Notes under the pieces: model-generated
The model's database searches: none
What the model was told of the DNA's origin: nothing
Seen by the model: only the letters and a program-made list of their open reading frames with translations
In this document: piece by piece, positions 53,829 through 63,261 of the stretch
Layout of the letters: each line of letters begins with the position of its first letter
How positions within the stretch are numbered: position 1 is the stretch's first letter
Program-made: the position numbers and the translations under genes
Assembly (NCBI RefSeq): GCF_040834005.1
Contig: NZ_CP162129.1
Location: 2,814,001 to 2,878,000 of the forward strand
Direction: 5' to 3'
Source of the DNA: Paenibacillus sp. PL2-23
GTDB lineage: Bacteria; Bacillota; Bacilli; Paenibacillales; Paenibacillaceae
DNA length: 64,000 nt

Positions 53829-54740
53829 ATGAGCTTGGCGAAGGCGCTTGGCTATTCGGAGCAGGACAAGCTTCTGCTGGTGAACGCCGATGATATGGGA
53901 TTATGCCACTCCGTAAATAAAGCGGCGGCGACACTCCTGACGGAGGGGGCTGTCAGCTCGGCAACCATGATGATGCCCTGCGGCTGGTCCAGTGAAGCTG
54001 CGGCGTGGAGCGCGGCCAATCCCGCGTATGACGTTGGTATCCATCTTACGTTGACAAGTGAATGGGACGCTTACAAATGGGGGCCAGTCGCTGCAGACAG
54101 CGATGTATCGTCCCTGGTCACTGCAGCGGGTTATTTCCATTCCACCTCGCAGGCGTTCGAGGAGCATGCGGAATCGGACCAGGTGAAGCGGGAGCTGATT
54201 GCACAGATCGAACGCGCGCTGAACCTGGGCATGAGCCCGACGCATGCAGACAATCATATGGGCAGCTTGTACGGGCTGCGAACCGGCAAACATTTTATGC
54301 CTGAGGTGCTGGAGGTGTGCGCGGCCTATGGTCTTCCGTTCCGGCTGCCCCGTTATTTGAACGTGGAGAAGGGGGTCGCTCCGAAGGAGCTGGAGGAGCA
54401 GGCTCGCGCAACCGCTGAGCTGGCGGACACAATGGGCGTCGTCATTCTGGATTATTTGGTGGGCCTGCCATTCCAGCTGCAGGAGGGCGAAACCTACGAG
54501 ACGTTCAAGGAGGAAATGAAAGCGCTCCTGCGCAGCCTGAAGCCGGGGGTGACGGAGCTCATTATTCATCCCTCGCTGGTGACGGACGAGCTGAAGGGCT
54601 TCCACTTCCAGCCGGAGAAGCGCGGTATGGAATTTGATATTTTTCGAGATCGGGATGTGCGGAATGAGCTGGAGAGAGAAGGGATCAAGCTGATTCGCTG
54701 GCGCGAGCTTCAAGCGCTGCAGCGCAGCCGGAAGGCTTAA
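53829..54740 (+). CDS. YdjC/ChbG-like polysaccharide deacetylase family protein
   Basis: 303 aa. LLLVNADDMGLCHSVNKAAATLL holds the Asp-Asp metal motif; VGIHLTLTSEWDAYKW and the His in MSPTHADNHMGSLYG complete a YdjC/ChbG-type active site, which removes acetyl groups from chitooligosaccharides or related carbohydrates. LIIHPSLVTDELKG near the C-terminus carries a further His. No signal peptide, so cytosolic. I start at 53829 (GGAGGGA, spacing eight). A 33-base gap separates it from the MoxR gene. Confidence 0.87.
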   Translation: MSLAKALGYSEQDKLLLVNADDMGLCHSVNKAAATLLTEGAVSSATMMMPCGWSSEAAAWSAANPAYDVGIHLTLTSEWDAYKWGPVAADSDVSSLVTAAGYFHSTSQAFEEHAESDQVKRELIAQIERALNLGMSPTHADNHMGSLYGLRTGKHFMPEVLEVCAAYGLPFRLPRYLNVEKGVAPKELEEQARATAELADTMGVVILDYLVGLPFQLQEGETYETFKEEMKALLRSLKPGVTELIIHPSLVTDELKGFHFQPEKRGMEFDIFRDRDVRNELEREGIKLIRWRELQALQRSRKA

Positions 54741-54773
54741 TGCCATAACCTCAACACGCAAAGGAGAAACGTT

Positions 54774-55733
54774 ATGTCCTATCAAGCGGTCCAGTCGCTG
54801 GCAGACCGGATCAAACATAATATCGGCGAAGTGATCGTAGGCAAGGAAGAGATCGTCGAGCTATTATTTATCGGACTCATGACCTCCGGCCATGTGCTGC
54901 TGGAGGATGTGCCCGGCACAGGCAAGACGGTGCTGGCCAAGTCGTTCGCGAGGTCATTATCGCTTTCCTTCAAGAGAGTGCAGTTCACGCCGGATCTGCT
55001 GCCCTCTGATCTAAGCGGTATTCATTATTACAACCAGAAGCAAGGCGATTTCCAGTTCCGCCCTGGTCCGTTATTCACGAATCTGCTGCTGGCGGATGAG
55101 CTCAACCGCGCTACGCCGCGCACACAATCCAGCCTGCTGGAGTGTATGGAGGAGAAGCAGGTGACGATCGACGGCGAAACAAAGCCGCTTGAGCTGCCGT
55201 TTATGGTTATCGCCACGCAGAACCCCGTGGAGCATCAGGGCACATTCCCTCTGCCGGAGGCGCAGCTGGACCGGTTCCTGTTCAAGCTGAGGATGGGCTA
55301 CCCGACCACGGAGGAAGGGCTCCGCCTGCTCCAGCGGTTCAAGGAACGGAACCCTCTTGCCGAGCTTCAGCCCATCGCGGACCCGACGGAGTTGGCGAAA
55401 GCGCAAAGCATATGCCCTTCGGTGCGTATATCGGACGATTTGCTGCGCTATTTGCTGGAGGTCGTCGAAGCCACGCGGCGAAGGGAGGATGTGGCCATTG
55501 GCGTCAGCCCTCGCGGCAGCCAGGCGCTCCTGCGCACAGCTCAAGTGCATGCTATACTGCGCGGCAGGGATTATGTGACGCCGGATGACGTCAAAGCGAT
55601 GGCCAAGCCTGTGCTTGCTCATCGGCTGTCCTTGCGGGGCCTGACCCGGGCGCAGGGCCAAGGGGAGAAAATCATCGATGAGGTGATCCGCGGGACCAAT
55701 GTGCCGACGGAAGCCGATCTCACGATCGGGTAG
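54774..55733 (+). CDS. MoxR-family AAA+ ATPase
   Basis: 319 aa. Walker [20 protein letters not shown], Walker [25 protein letters not shown], sensor 1 [26 protein letters not shown] and sensor 2 region [15 protein letters not shown] are those of MoxR. Such ATPases act as chaperones for membrane or cofactor-containing proteins and nearly always stand before a DUF58 gene, as here (gap of six bases). ATG follows AAAGGAG. Confidence 0.94.
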   Translation: MSYQAVQSLADRIKHNIGEVIVGKEEIVELLFIGLMTSGHVLLEDVPGTGKTVLAKSFARSLSLSFKRVQFTPDLLPSDLSGIHYYNQKQGDFQFRPGPLFTNLLLADELNRATPRTQSSLLECMEEKQVTIDGETKPLELPFMVIATQNPVEHQGTFPLPEAQLDRFLFKLRMGYPTTEEGLRLLQRFKERNPLAELQPIADPTELAKAQSICPSVRISDDLLRYLLEVVEATRRREDVAIGVSPRGSQALLRTAQVHAILRGRDYVTPDDVKAMAKPVLAHRLSLRGLTRAQGQGEKIIDEVIRGTNVPTEADLTIG

Positions 55734-55739
55734 CGCGAG

Positions 55740-56855
55740 ATGTTTATTCTATGGCTCGTGCTTATAACGGCTGGGGTGCTCTATGGGCAAGGCTTGGTGT
55801 TCAACAAGCTGGTGTTCAGAGGCTTATCCTATCAACGTGAATTTCGGCAGCGCTCCTGCTTCAGAGGCGATGAGGTGGAGCTGGTGGAGACACTGGACAA
55901 CAGGAAGCGGCTTCCTGTGCCATGGCTGCGAGTGGAATCGCAATTATCGGCCTTCCTCGGATTTCGCGCGAGCGAAAACTTTGATGTCAGCAGAGGAGAG
56001 CTGTCCCAAAATCATCGAAGCTTCTTCAGTCTGCCCGGTCATACCCGTATTACGCGAACACATCGACTGACCCCGATCAAACGGGGCTGCTACCGTCTCA
56101 GCACAGTGACGCTGACAGGCGGTGATGTGCTTGGCATGTCCCAACGCCACTTGCAGCTCCCGCTGAACAGCGAGCTGGTTGTCTATCCCCGTCCCGCTGC
56201 GGTTCCCTTCCATGAGCTGCCTTCCCGAAGCCTGCAGGGAGACTATTCCATCAGGCGCTTCATTGTTCCGGACCCCTTCGTCATTGCCGGCGCGCGAGAC
56301 TACCAGGCTGGAGATTCCATGAAGCAGGTCAACTGGAAAGCTAGCGCAAGAACCGGAGAGCTGATGGTTCATCAATACGATTATACGGCGGACCGTTGCT
56401 TGATGGTCATTATCAACGTGGAAGATGCCGAGGGAATGTGGCGCAGCGTAACCAATGAAGCTCTGATCGAGCAAGGCATTGAATGGGCGGCAGGAGCGGC
56501 GGAAGCCGCTGCCGCTCAAGGCATGGAGGTCGGGCTTGCCGCGAACATGCCGCTAATGGCGGAGTTCGGTAGCTTACGCTTCGAGCCCGGACGGGGACAA
56601 GAGCATCTGTATATGCTCTACGAAGCGATGGCCAGGCTGCAGCTGGTGCGAACGGAGCCGCTCCGCGATCTGCTGGAGCAGGAAGCGCGAATGGGTTATG
56701 CCAACCGCGATGTGCTGGTCATCTCCTCCTATTGGAACGATGAGCTTGAAGCCGCTGCACAATCGCTGCGCCGTCTAGGTAATTCGGTTACGCTCTGGGA
56801 GCTGCAAGACGCGCAGCGGGCACGGACTCGAAGCGGAGAGGGGGAGAGCGCGTGA
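55740..56855 (+). CDS. DUF58 domain protein
   Basis: 371 aa. Two hydrophobic residues stretches at the very N-terminus ([15 protein letters not shown]) form one membrane helix. The middle has a beta-sandwich ([27 protein letters not shown]), and [46 protein letters not shown] is the DUF58 signature leading into a vWA-like fold. It is the usual partner of MoxR. It overlaps the next gene by ATGA. Confidence 0.9.
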   Translation: MFILWLVLITAGVLYGQGLVFNKLVFRGLSYQREFRQRSCFRGDEVELVETLDNRKRLPVPWLRVESQLSAFLGFRASENFDVSRGELSQNHRSFFSLPGHTRITRTHRLTPIKRGCYRLSTVTLTGGDVLGMSQRHLQLPLNSELVVYPRPAAVPFHELPSRSLQGDYSIRRFIVPDPFVIAGARDYQAGDSMKQVNWKASARTGELMVHQYDYTADRCLMVIINVEDAEGMWRSVTNEALIEQGIEWAAGAAEAAAAQGMEVGLAANMPLMAEFGSLRFEPGRGQEHLYMLYEAMARLQLVRTEPLRDLLEQEARMGYANRDVLVISSYWNDELEAAAQSLRRLGNSVTLWELQDAQRARTRSGEGESA

Positions 56856-58177
56856 AGGCTGCTGCCAAAGCGTTCGGCACGCTCGCCAAGGGTTATGTGG
56901 AGCTTGTTTTTTATGGCCCGATTCTCTTAGCGTCAGGGATTCTATTAGTTGAGCATGTCATCTTGACGAGCTGGCTGCTTACGCTTCCTCTGCTCTACGC
57001 GCTGCCAAGCCTGCTGCTGCGCGATGAAGCCAGGCTGCGCCTTCTGACCAGACTGGTATGGCTGGCGGCAATCGGGCTAGCTCATATCCAGCTTGTCGCT
57101 TTCTGTGTGAATGAGAAGCTGGCATGGCCTGCGCTTGCGGTATGCGGTTTATTAGGCGCGATGTTCAGCGGTCGCGGCTTTGCGGAGCGAAGGGCTGGCT
57201 GGACGGAATCGTTCAGCGCCGTTCATATGATAGTCGGCCTGGCCGCTTATATCGCCGTGCAGCCGTTTAAGCTGATGGTGGAGAGGATCGGGGCTGCGTC
57301 GGAGCTCTTGAACGCGGGGGCCGTCCTTGCGGTCGCTATATTCATGATCATGCTTAATCATAGGCATTTGGCCAAGGAAACGGTGGATGCTCGCAAAACC
57401 TCCGCCAGGGCCGCCTCCCACAGCTTAAATCGCAAGCTGGTGTCCGCGCTTGCAGCTTGTATTGCTTTCTTGCTGCTGTTCCGCAGCTTGAGAGATTGGC
57501 TGGAGCAGAGGGTGCAATCCCTGCTCCGGTACCTGTTCGGCAGAGAAGGCGAGGAGAAGCCTCCGACTCCTGAGCCGACCGCAGCGCCGGCGGAACGGCC
57601 CGGCCTTCCGCTGGGGGAGTCTGCCGAGCCTTCTGCTTTCATGAGGGTACTGGAGACGATTATGATGTACGCTGCCACGATTGTGACAGCAGCGGCCGCA
57701 GCAGTGCTGCTGTATTGGATGCTGAAGAAGCTGCTTCGAGCGGCAGGAAGACTGCTGCCCAGACTGATGGCGAGATCGGGAGGGACGGCGCAGGCCGAGG
57801 ATGGGTATGTCGATGTGGTGGAAGCGTTAAGCTCGAAGAAGCTTGGTCGATCACGAGGCAAACGCAAGCGCCAAAGCGCCGGGAGGCTGGACGGGAAGGG
57901 CTTGGCTTCCAATGCCGAACGCGTTCGTTACCTGTACCGAGCCTGGCTGCAGCAGCAGATTGAAGGAGGCTATAGGGCCAAGCCGCATCTAAGTCCTCGG
58001 GAGACGGCTAGGGACACGCAGGCGGGCAAGCCCGATGAGGGTGTGCTTGGTCTTGTGGGACTGTATGAGCTTGCCAGATATGGCGAGCGTGAGCCCGGGG
58101 ACGATGATGTGGAGAAGGTGCAAAACAAAATGGCCGAGAAGCGAAGCAAGGTGAAGGCGGGAGGCAGGCAACGCTAA
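56852..58177 (+). CDS. DUF4129-containing membrane protein without a transglutaminase domain
   Basis: 441 aa. Several N-terminal membrane helices (about residues 15-170 and 197-215), another helix around 273-292, then a cytosolic C-terminal DUF4129-like part (ERVRYLYRAWLQQQIEGGYRAKPHLSPRETARD). In Bacillales the gene after MoxR-DUF58 commonly encodes a TgpA-like protein with an extracellular transglutaminase domain between helices and DUF4129; that domain is absent here, replaced by a Pro/Glu-rich linker. The gene ends overlapping ypdA convergently. Confidence 0.78.
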   Translation: MKAAAKAFGTLAKGYVELVFYGPILLASGILLVEHVILTSWLLTLPLLYALPSLLLRDEARLRLLTRLVWLAAIGLAHIQLVAFCVNEKLAWPALAVCGLLGAMFSGRGFAERRAGWTESFSAVHMIVGLAAYIAVQPFKLMVERIGAASELLNAGAVLAVAIFMIMLNHRHLAKETVDARKTSARAASHSLNRKLVSALAACIAFLLLFRSLRDWLEQRVQSLLRYLFGREGEEKPPTPEPTAAPAERPGLPLGESAEPSAFMRVLETIMMYAATIVTAAAAAVLLYWMLKKLLRAAGRLLPRLMARSGGTAQAEDGYVDVVEALSSKKLGRSRGKRKRQSAGRLDGKGLASNAERVRYLYRAWLQQQIEGGYRAKPHLSPRETARDTQAGKPDEGVLGLVGLYELARYGEREPGDDDVEKVQNKMAEKRSKVKAGGRQR

Positions 58178-59163
58178 ATGCGTCCTGCTTCCCTCATATG
58201 CGACACGATCTTCCGTCCATGAAAACGACCGGATTCAATAAAGATTTCGTTGGCCTCATGCTTGGACGCAACAACGCCAGCAAGGTAGATGCCGGGTACG
58301 TTCGTCTCCATCGTATCCTCGCAGAATGTCGGATAACCCTCCTCCTCCATGGTGACGCCAGCAGCGGACAGAAAGCCGCGATCAGGATGGAAGCCGGTCA
58401 GCGCAAGCACAAAGTCGTTGGCCAGCGTCTCCTCGGCGGAACCGTTGCTCACAACAATATGGCGGGGCTGAATGTCGATGACGCGGGTGGAGAATCGCAT
58501 TGCGATGGAGCCTTTGGCCACCTTGCTCTCGAAGCTTGGCCTGACCCAAGGCTTAATGCTGGTGGAATATTGCGCTCCCCGATAGATGACGGTCACCTTG
58601 GCTCCGACGCGCTCCAGCTCCAGCGCAGCGTCGATAGCGGAGTTGCTGCCGCCGATGATCGCCACCTCCATGCCTATGTAGGGATGAGCCTCGCGGAAGA
58701 AATGGCTTACCTTGTCCAGCTCCTCGCCAGGAATGGAGAGCAGGTTGGGATGGTCAAAGTAACCGGTGGCGATAATGACATGCTGACAGCGATACAGCAT
58801 GGGTTCGCCGAACCGATCCCGAGCCTCCAGCTCAAAGCCTCCCTGAAGCTTATGGATGGCTGTTACCTCTACATAGGGCTGAATGCGAACATGATGCCGC
58901 TGCGCAGCTGTCCGGTAATAATGCAGCGCCTCCAGGCGCGAAGGCTTCTCGTGTGCAGTTGTAAAGGGAATATCTCCAATCTCCAACATTTCGGGCGAAC
59001 TGAAAAAATGCATATAGGTGGGATATTGCGAAATCGCGTGCACGATATTCCGTTTCTCTATAATCAGCGGAGCTTCGCCGGCTCGCTGCAGCTCGATTGC
59101 CGCGGCTAACCCGCAAGGTCCGCCTCCAATAATGATGGTATGCTCCGTGGCATGCTGTGTCAT
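58174..59163 (-). CDS. ypdA: YpdA-family bacillithiol disulfide reductase
   Basis: 329 aa from the ATG at 59163, with AGGAGG upstream; the longer open frame upstream is not supported. FAD motif IIIGGGPCGLAAAIELQRAG and NADPH motif VAIIGGSNSAIDAALELERVGAKVTVIYRG are clear, with no CxxC redox pair. The conserved Cys of the first motif (GGGPCG) is typical of YpdA/Bdr, which reduces bacillithiol disulfide. This supports a bacillithiol-producing Firmicute. It converges on the DUF4129 gene with a four-base overlap. Confidence 0.92.
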   Translation of the reverse strand: MTQHATEHTIIIGGGPCGLAAAIELQRAGEAPLIIEKRNIVHAISQYPTYMHFFSSPEMLEIGDIPFTTAHEKPSRLEALHYYRTAAQRHHVRIQPYVEVTAIHKLQGGFELEARDRFGEPMLYRCQHVIIATGYFDHPNLLSIPGEELDKVSHFFREAHPYIGMEVAIIGGSNSAIDAALELERVGAKVTVIYRGAQYSTSIKPWVRPSFESKVAKGSIAMRFSTRVIDIQPRHIVVSNGSAEETLANDFVLALTGFHPDRGFLSAAGVTMEEEGYPTFCEDTMETNVPGIYLAGVVASKHEANEIFIESGRFHGRKIVSHMREAGRI

Positions 59164-59264
59164 AAACGGGGCCCTCCTAGAAGCTAATAGAATGAATACA
59201 AAATGACGATATTGACATTGTACAGGAGGCGGCGGCAGCCGCGCAAACATAGGCAGAGATGATC

Positions 59265-59292
59265 TTGTACGACGCGCGGATTGTTGTATAAT
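59265..59292 (+). promoter_or_regulatory. Promoter of the 173-aa unknown gene
   Basis: TTGTAC, 16-base spacer, TATAAT, about 35 bases before the start codon. Confidence 0.6.
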
Positions 59293-59327
59293 AGGGTGAA
59301 AGCCAGTTAGAATCGGGGGGAGAGACC

Positions 59328-59849
59328 ATGCGTCGACGGTTTGTAATTGAAGCAGTGATGGTGGCATCGTATGGGCATCTTCTAGTGCCAGGTCGTCCTG
59401 TCGATTACGTGGTGCCATATTCGTCCATTGCGGAGCTCTATGATATGAGAGACAGCTCGGATCCCGTCATGGACAATCCGGAGGACGACGGGCACGTTAA
59501 GAAAAAAATAACGGAATTAATCCAGTTTTTCGAGGATTCCCTAAACCGCAAAAAAATCGAAAAGGCGCTTCAGGTGCCTTGGCGGGAGAGCTCGGCTCTG
59601 CTGCTAGACGAAAACATACAGTTTACAGTCATCCACGCCATTGATTCGGCAGAATACGGCGAACGGTTTGATCCCATCGAGACGGAGCTGCTCTTGACGG
59701 CAATGAAGCTGGATATTCCGCTCCTATCGGATCAATTCGAATTTATGGATAAGCTGATCGAATCAGAAGTGCCGGTGCAGGTGTACGATATTGAGGATTT
59801 CGAATTTGCGCTGGAGTCGGAGTTTACTTCGGCAGATATGGAAGTGTGA
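59328..59849 (+). CDS. Conserved unknown protein (sometimes labelled ADP-heptose synthase)
   Basis: 173 aa. RRRFVIEAVMVASYGHLLVPGRPVDYVVPYSSIAELYDMRDS, an Lys-rich helix (KKKITELIQFFEDSLNRKKIEKAL) and a strongly acidic C-terminus (VQVYDIEDFEFALESEF). I recall near-identical Paenibacillus proteins with an ADP-heptose synthase label, but no nucleotidyltransferase motif (HxGH) or kinase motif is present, so that name looks wrong. No signal or membrane segment. Function unknown. Confidence 0.75.
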   Translation: MRRRFVIEAVMVASYGHLLVPGRPVDYVVPYSSIAELYDMRDSSDPVMDNPEDDGHVKKKITELIQFFEDSLNRKKIEKALQVPWRESSALLLDENIQFTVIHAIDSAEYGERFDPIETELLLTAMKLDIPLLSDQFEFMDKLIESEVPVQVYDIEDFEFALESEFTSADMEV

Positions 59850-59854
59850 TGGAG

Positions 59855-59913
59855 AGCAAGAAGGCAAGCAGAGAACGGCATTAATCCCGTTCCTCCTGCT
59901 TGCCTTCTTTGCT
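59855..59913. terminator. Hairpin between converging genes
   Basis: AGCAAGAAGGCAAGCAG pairs with CTGCTTGCCTTCTTTGCT (one bulge), with inner ACGG/CCGT. It includes the last codons of the recombinase gene and may terminate both genes, though T runs are short. Confidence 0.6.
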
Positions 59914-60984
59914 CCGCCGATCGATGGCCTCGGCCATCGTCTTGTCGGTGAGATGAGCGTAGATTTGTGTCGTTTCGGGCGACGCGTGGCCTAATTGCTC
60001 CTGTGTTTTGTAGATATCGTTCTGCAAATAATAATCCGTTGCGAAGGAATGCCTCAGCTTATGAACGGACAGATAAGGCTTGCCGAATCGCTTCGCATAT
60101 TTGATCACCATCGCTTGAATCGCTCGTTTGGTCATGCGCGAGCCTTCGTTTTTGCCGTTGGCTATGGCCAGGAACAACGCTTTCTCCCGCTTGGGAGCCT
60201 TGTACCGCACTTCGCGAAGCGCCAAATAGCTGTTCAAGTCATCAATGGCGTCCTGGCGGAAATAGACGGGCGTCTTAAAGGTGTCGTCATTCTTGCCCTT
60301 GCGGAATACATAACACAGCTTCTTCTTCATATCGATATCATCCACGTTCAAATTGACGAGCTCCGAGACCCGAAGTCCGGAATGCAGAATAAAGCTGATG
60401 ATGCAGACGTCTCTAATTTTGTTCAGCTCATACGCGTACATCGCCTGCTTGTTGCTGGCAAGCTCCACGCCATAATGCACCTTGATATAGGTCAGGAATT
60501 CCGTTATTTCCTCGTCCTGCAGCAGCTTGCCCTCCAGCTTGGCCGCCGTATCCTTAGGCTTGTGGGTACGTTTGATAGCAACCTTGGCCATCACGTTCCG
60601 CTTCAACAGGGGATAAAAGTCGTCATCCTCCGCAATCTGGCTCAAATAATGAAAAAGCGAGCGGAGGGAGGACAGCTTCCTTGAAATCGTGGTGCGATTG
60701 TTTCGTTCCGGCTTGTAGGTGGACAGGAACATGCGATAATTATCGATGCTCTCCATCTTCAGCACCTCAAGGTCTGTCAGCTGCACGTCCTTCAGCCTGG
60801 CGGCGGCTGTGAGACCCTCGCTCATCATCCATTTCAGAAATGTCTCGTAATCCCTGAGATATTCCACAAGCGAGGAAGGGGATAAATCGGGAAGCTTGTA
60901 ATGAATAAACTGCTCGATATACCAAGGCATATGGGGCAGCTTGGCGTCCAGCTCCTCGCGGTCCTTCAGCTTGATGATGTTCAT
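59881..60984 (-). CDS. xerS: Tyrosine recombinase, XerS type
   Basis: 367 aa. The N-terminal SAM-like DNA-binding domain (about 20-150) and catalytic domain hold Arg in HSGLRVSELV, Lys in the FRKGKNDDTFKTPV hairpin, His-x-x-Arg in VHKLRHSF, His in LGHASPETTQIYAH and the nucleophile Tyr in that same motif. Length and sequence match XerS, the single-recombinase chromosome dimer resolution protein of streptococci, also annotated in Paenibacillus. No dif-like site is visible next to it, and no phage genes surround it. Confidence 0.88.
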   Translation of the reverse strand: MNIIKLKDREELDAKLPHMPWYIEQFIHYKLPDLSPSSLVEYLRDYETFLKWMMSEGLTAAARLKDVQLTDLEVLKMESIDNYRMFLSTYKPERNNRTTISRKLSSLRSLFHYLSQIAEDDDFYPLLKRNVMAKVAIKRTHKPKDTAAKLEGKLLQDEEITEFLTYIKVHYGVELASNKQAMYAYELNKIRDVCIISFILHSGLRVSELVNLNVDDIDMKKKLCYVFRKGKNDDTFKTPVYFRQDAIDDLNSYLALREVRYKAPKREKALFLAIANGKNEGSRMTKRAIQAMVIKYAKRFGKPYLSVHKLRHSFATDYYLQNDIYKTQEQLGHASPETTQIYAHLTDKTMAEAIDRRSKEGKQEERD

Positions 60985-61126
60985 AGGCTCCGCTCCTTCC
61001 TTCTAGTGACTATTATTTTATCAAGCGGCGGCAGAATGAACAACAGCCGACGGTCTGGAATCGTGCTTTGGCTCAAGTCATGGTATAATAAGGACCGTTA
61101 ACTTAAAGAGTAAGGAGGGGAAACTA

Positions 61127-61855
61127 ATGAAGGTTGAGATTTGGTCAGATTTTGTATGCCCGTTTTGCTACATAGGCAAGCGCCGCCTGGAGGCAGCACT
61201 TGCCCGTTTCGAACATAAAGAGCAGGTCGTCATCGAATACAAAAGCTACGAGCTGGACCCTCATGCCGACTCTGCGGCAAATATGCGGACACATGAGATG
61301 CTGGCCCAAAAATATGGCATGAGCTTAGAGCAGGCGGTGGCCGCGGGCGCCAATGTCGCAGGGCAGGCAGCTTCAGCCGGCCTGCAATTCCGGTTCGACG
61401 ATCAGTACGTGCAGAATACGTACGACGCGCATCGTCTATCCCAATATGCGGCAGCGCAGGGACTTGGAAGCCAGATGGCTGAACGGCTGTTCCGCGCTTA
61501 TTTTACCGATAACAACCGGATTGGGGACAAGCAGCGGCTCATCGAGTTGGCGACAGAGGTCGGTCTGGACGCCCATCAGGTGGAGGAGCTGCTTCACTCC
61601 GAGCAATTCGGAGACATCGTGCGAGAGCAGGAGCAGGAAGGCAGCCAGCTTGACATCCGAGGCGTGCCGTTTTTTGTCATCGACCGCAAATACGGAATTT
61701 CCGGCGCTCAAGCGGAGTCCGTATTCCTGGAGACGCTGCAGAAGGCGTGGGCGGACAAGCAGCCTGAGCTGATTCAGGTGGAAGGCGACGACGGCGCGGC
61801 ATGCGCTGACGGCCAATGCGATATTCCGGGAACAGATACAAACAAATCGTATTGA
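61127..61855 (+). CDS. DsbA-family oxidoreductase (FrnE type)
   Basis: 242 aa, no signal peptide. EIWSDFVCPFCYIGKRRLEAAL carries a CPFC motif (Cys11, Cys14); SYELDPHA and GVPFFVIDRKYGISGAQ (cis-Pro loop) define the FrnE/polyketide-type DsbA-like family. A C-terminal CADGQC pair gives a second possible redox site. It probably acts in cytosolic thiol-disulfide exchange. ATG behind AAGGAGGGG; a TATAAT is at about 61083. Confidence 0.9.
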   Translation: MKVEIWSDFVCPFCYIGKRRLEAALARFEHKEQVVIEYKSYELDPHADSAANMRTHEMLAQKYGMSLEQAVAAGANVAGQAASAGLQFRFDDQYVQNTYDAHRLSQYAAAQGLGSQMAERLFRAYFTDNNRIGDKQRLIELATEVGLDAHQVEELLHSEQFGDIVREQEQEGSQLDIRGVPFFVIDRKYGISGAQAESVFLETLQKAWADKQPELIQVEGDDGAACADGQCDIPGTDTNKSY

Positions 61856-61880
61856 ACCAATTGGGGGAGGTAAGTTCATC

Positions 61881-62951
61881 ATGTCGAAAGAGCTATTGAT
61901 TTTTACAGGCGCCTATGCGGAGGAAGCGGATAAGGGCATCGGCGTCTATCGGATGAACGAAGAAACCGGTCAATTAACAGAGCTCAGACACTTTGCGGGC
62001 TTGAAGAATCCGACCTTTATTCACGTGGATATGGATAATAGCCGTCTGTATGCCATCTCTGAAGGCGTCAATGAGGAGGGCAAAAAGATTGGGGAAGCTG
62101 CTGCGTTCCAGATCGGTGACGATCGGACTTCGCTTACCCTCATCAACAGAAAGCCAACCGTGCAAGCGACAACCTGCCACATTCAGAAGGATGCGCATAA
62201 CCGCTTCTTGACGGTGACAAGCTATCATGGCGGCATGACAGGCCTGCTTGGCCTGGACGCGGATGGCGGAATCGGCGAGCTTCTGGATGTTGTCCAGCAT
62301 GAAGGCAGCAGCGTACATCCCAACCAGGATCGGCCGCATCCGCATTCCAGCTTCTACAGTCCGGATGGCCAATATTTGTTCGTGCAGGATCTTGGCCTGG
62401 ACCTCATCGTGACCTACCGGCTGGATGCTGAGGGGGGCAAGCTGATTCCGCATCATGAGACCAAGCTGCAGCCCGGCTCGGGACCCAGACATCTGGCCAT
62501 CCGTCCCGGAGGCGCATTCGCTTATGTCATTAATGAGCTGAACTCTACCGTTACCGCATTCGGATATGATGCGGACGCGGGCAAGCTGACTGAGCTGCAG
62601 ACGATCAGCACGCTGCCAATGGATTACCAGGGCGACAATGGCTGCGCCGAAATTGCCGTCTCCTCCGATGGACGGTTCTTGTACGGCTCCAATCGCGGAC
62701 ATGACAGCATTGTCGTATATAGCATCGATGAGGAATCGGGCAAGCTGAACGTCATTCAGCACATGTCCGTGGGCGGGGGCCATCCAAGACACTTTGCGCT
62801 GACGCCTTCCGGCGATTATTTGATTGCGGCCAATCGGGACACCAACAATCTGGTGACATTCCGCGTTGACCGGTTAGCGGGCACCTTAACTCCGACGGGG
62901 CATGAGCTGGAAGCCTCCAAGCCCGTTTGCGTCATTCCCGTATACGCCTAG
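61881..62951 (+). CDS. Lactonase family beta-propeller protein (6-phosphogluconolactonase-like)
   Basis: 356 aa. Repeating blades (FTGAYAEEADKGIGVYRMNEETGQL, LRHFAGLKNPTFIHVD, PHPHSSFYSPDGQYLFVQDLGLDLI, GPRHLAIRPGGAFAYVINELNSTV, GHPRHFALTPSGDYLIAANRDTNNL) form a seven-bladed propeller of the YkgB/Pgl group. These hydrolyse 6-phosphogluconolactone or related lactones. ATG behind GGGGGAGG, 25 bases after the DsbA-like gene. Confidence 0.92.
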   Translation: MSKELLIFTGAYAEEADKGIGVYRMNEETGQLTELRHFAGLKNPTFIHVDMDNSRLYAISEGVNEEGKKIGEAAAFQIGDDRTSLTLINRKPTVQATTCHIQKDAHNRFLTVTSYHGGMTGLLGLDADGGIGELLDVVQHEGSSVHPNQDRPHPHSSFYSPDGQYLFVQDLGLDLIVTYRLDAEGGKLIPHHETKLQPGSGPRHLAIRPGGAFAYVINELNSTVTAFGYDADAGKLTELQTISTLPMDYQGDNGCAEIAVSSDGRFLYGSNRGHDSIVVYSIDEESGKLNVIQHMSVGGGHPRHFALTPSGDYLIAANRDTNNLVTFRVDRLAGTLTPTGHELEASKPVCVIPVYA

Positions 62952-62978
62952 CTTACAGACGAAAGGACTAATCTATAC

Positions 62979-63197
62979 GTGACCTCAAGCCCAGACACGA
63001 AAGATAAAAATTTAAAGCCAACTAAGATATGGAAATGCAAAAATACGGAATGCAAGGCATGGGTGAGAGACGAGTTCGCCGCAACAGAGCAGCAATGCCC
63101 TATTTGCAAGGGGCCCATGCACCGCAGCATGAGACATCTGCCGCCGGTTCAGAATAAAGCCAAAGCCCAGCCTCGCAAGCCCAAATCGCTCTTCTAG
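62979..63197 (+). CDS. ydjO: YdjO-like zinc-ribbon protein
   Basis: 72 aa, start GTG at 62979 with AAAGGAC about 12 bases upstream. KIWKCKNTECKAWVRDEFAATEQQCPICKGPMHRSMRHLPPV holds two cysteine pairs (Cys-x4-Cys and Cys-x2-Cys) of a zinc ribbon, the pattern of the cold-inducible YdjO family. The function is unknown. A basic tail follows. It ends at a terminator. Confidence 0.87.
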   Translation: MTSSPDTKDKNLKPTKIWKCKNTECKAWVRDEFAATEQQCPICKGPMHRSMRHLPPVQNKAKAQPRKPKSLF

Positions 63198-63209
63198 CAA
63201 GGGCAAGCG

Positions 63210-63250
63210 AAAAGCTGCTGTCCGCCAACATGGCGTGCAGCAGCTTTTTT
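63210..63250 (+). terminator. Terminator after ydjO
   Basis: AAAAGCTGCTG pairs with CAGCAGCTTTT, followed by further T; also usable in reverse for the ykkD-like gene. Confidence 0.85.
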
Positions 63251-63261
63251 GTCCAATAAAC

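Noticed and set aside
59164..59418. N-terminal extension of YpdA to 414 codons
   Set aside because: The added part has no family similarity, and AGGAGG lies just before the ATG at 59163.
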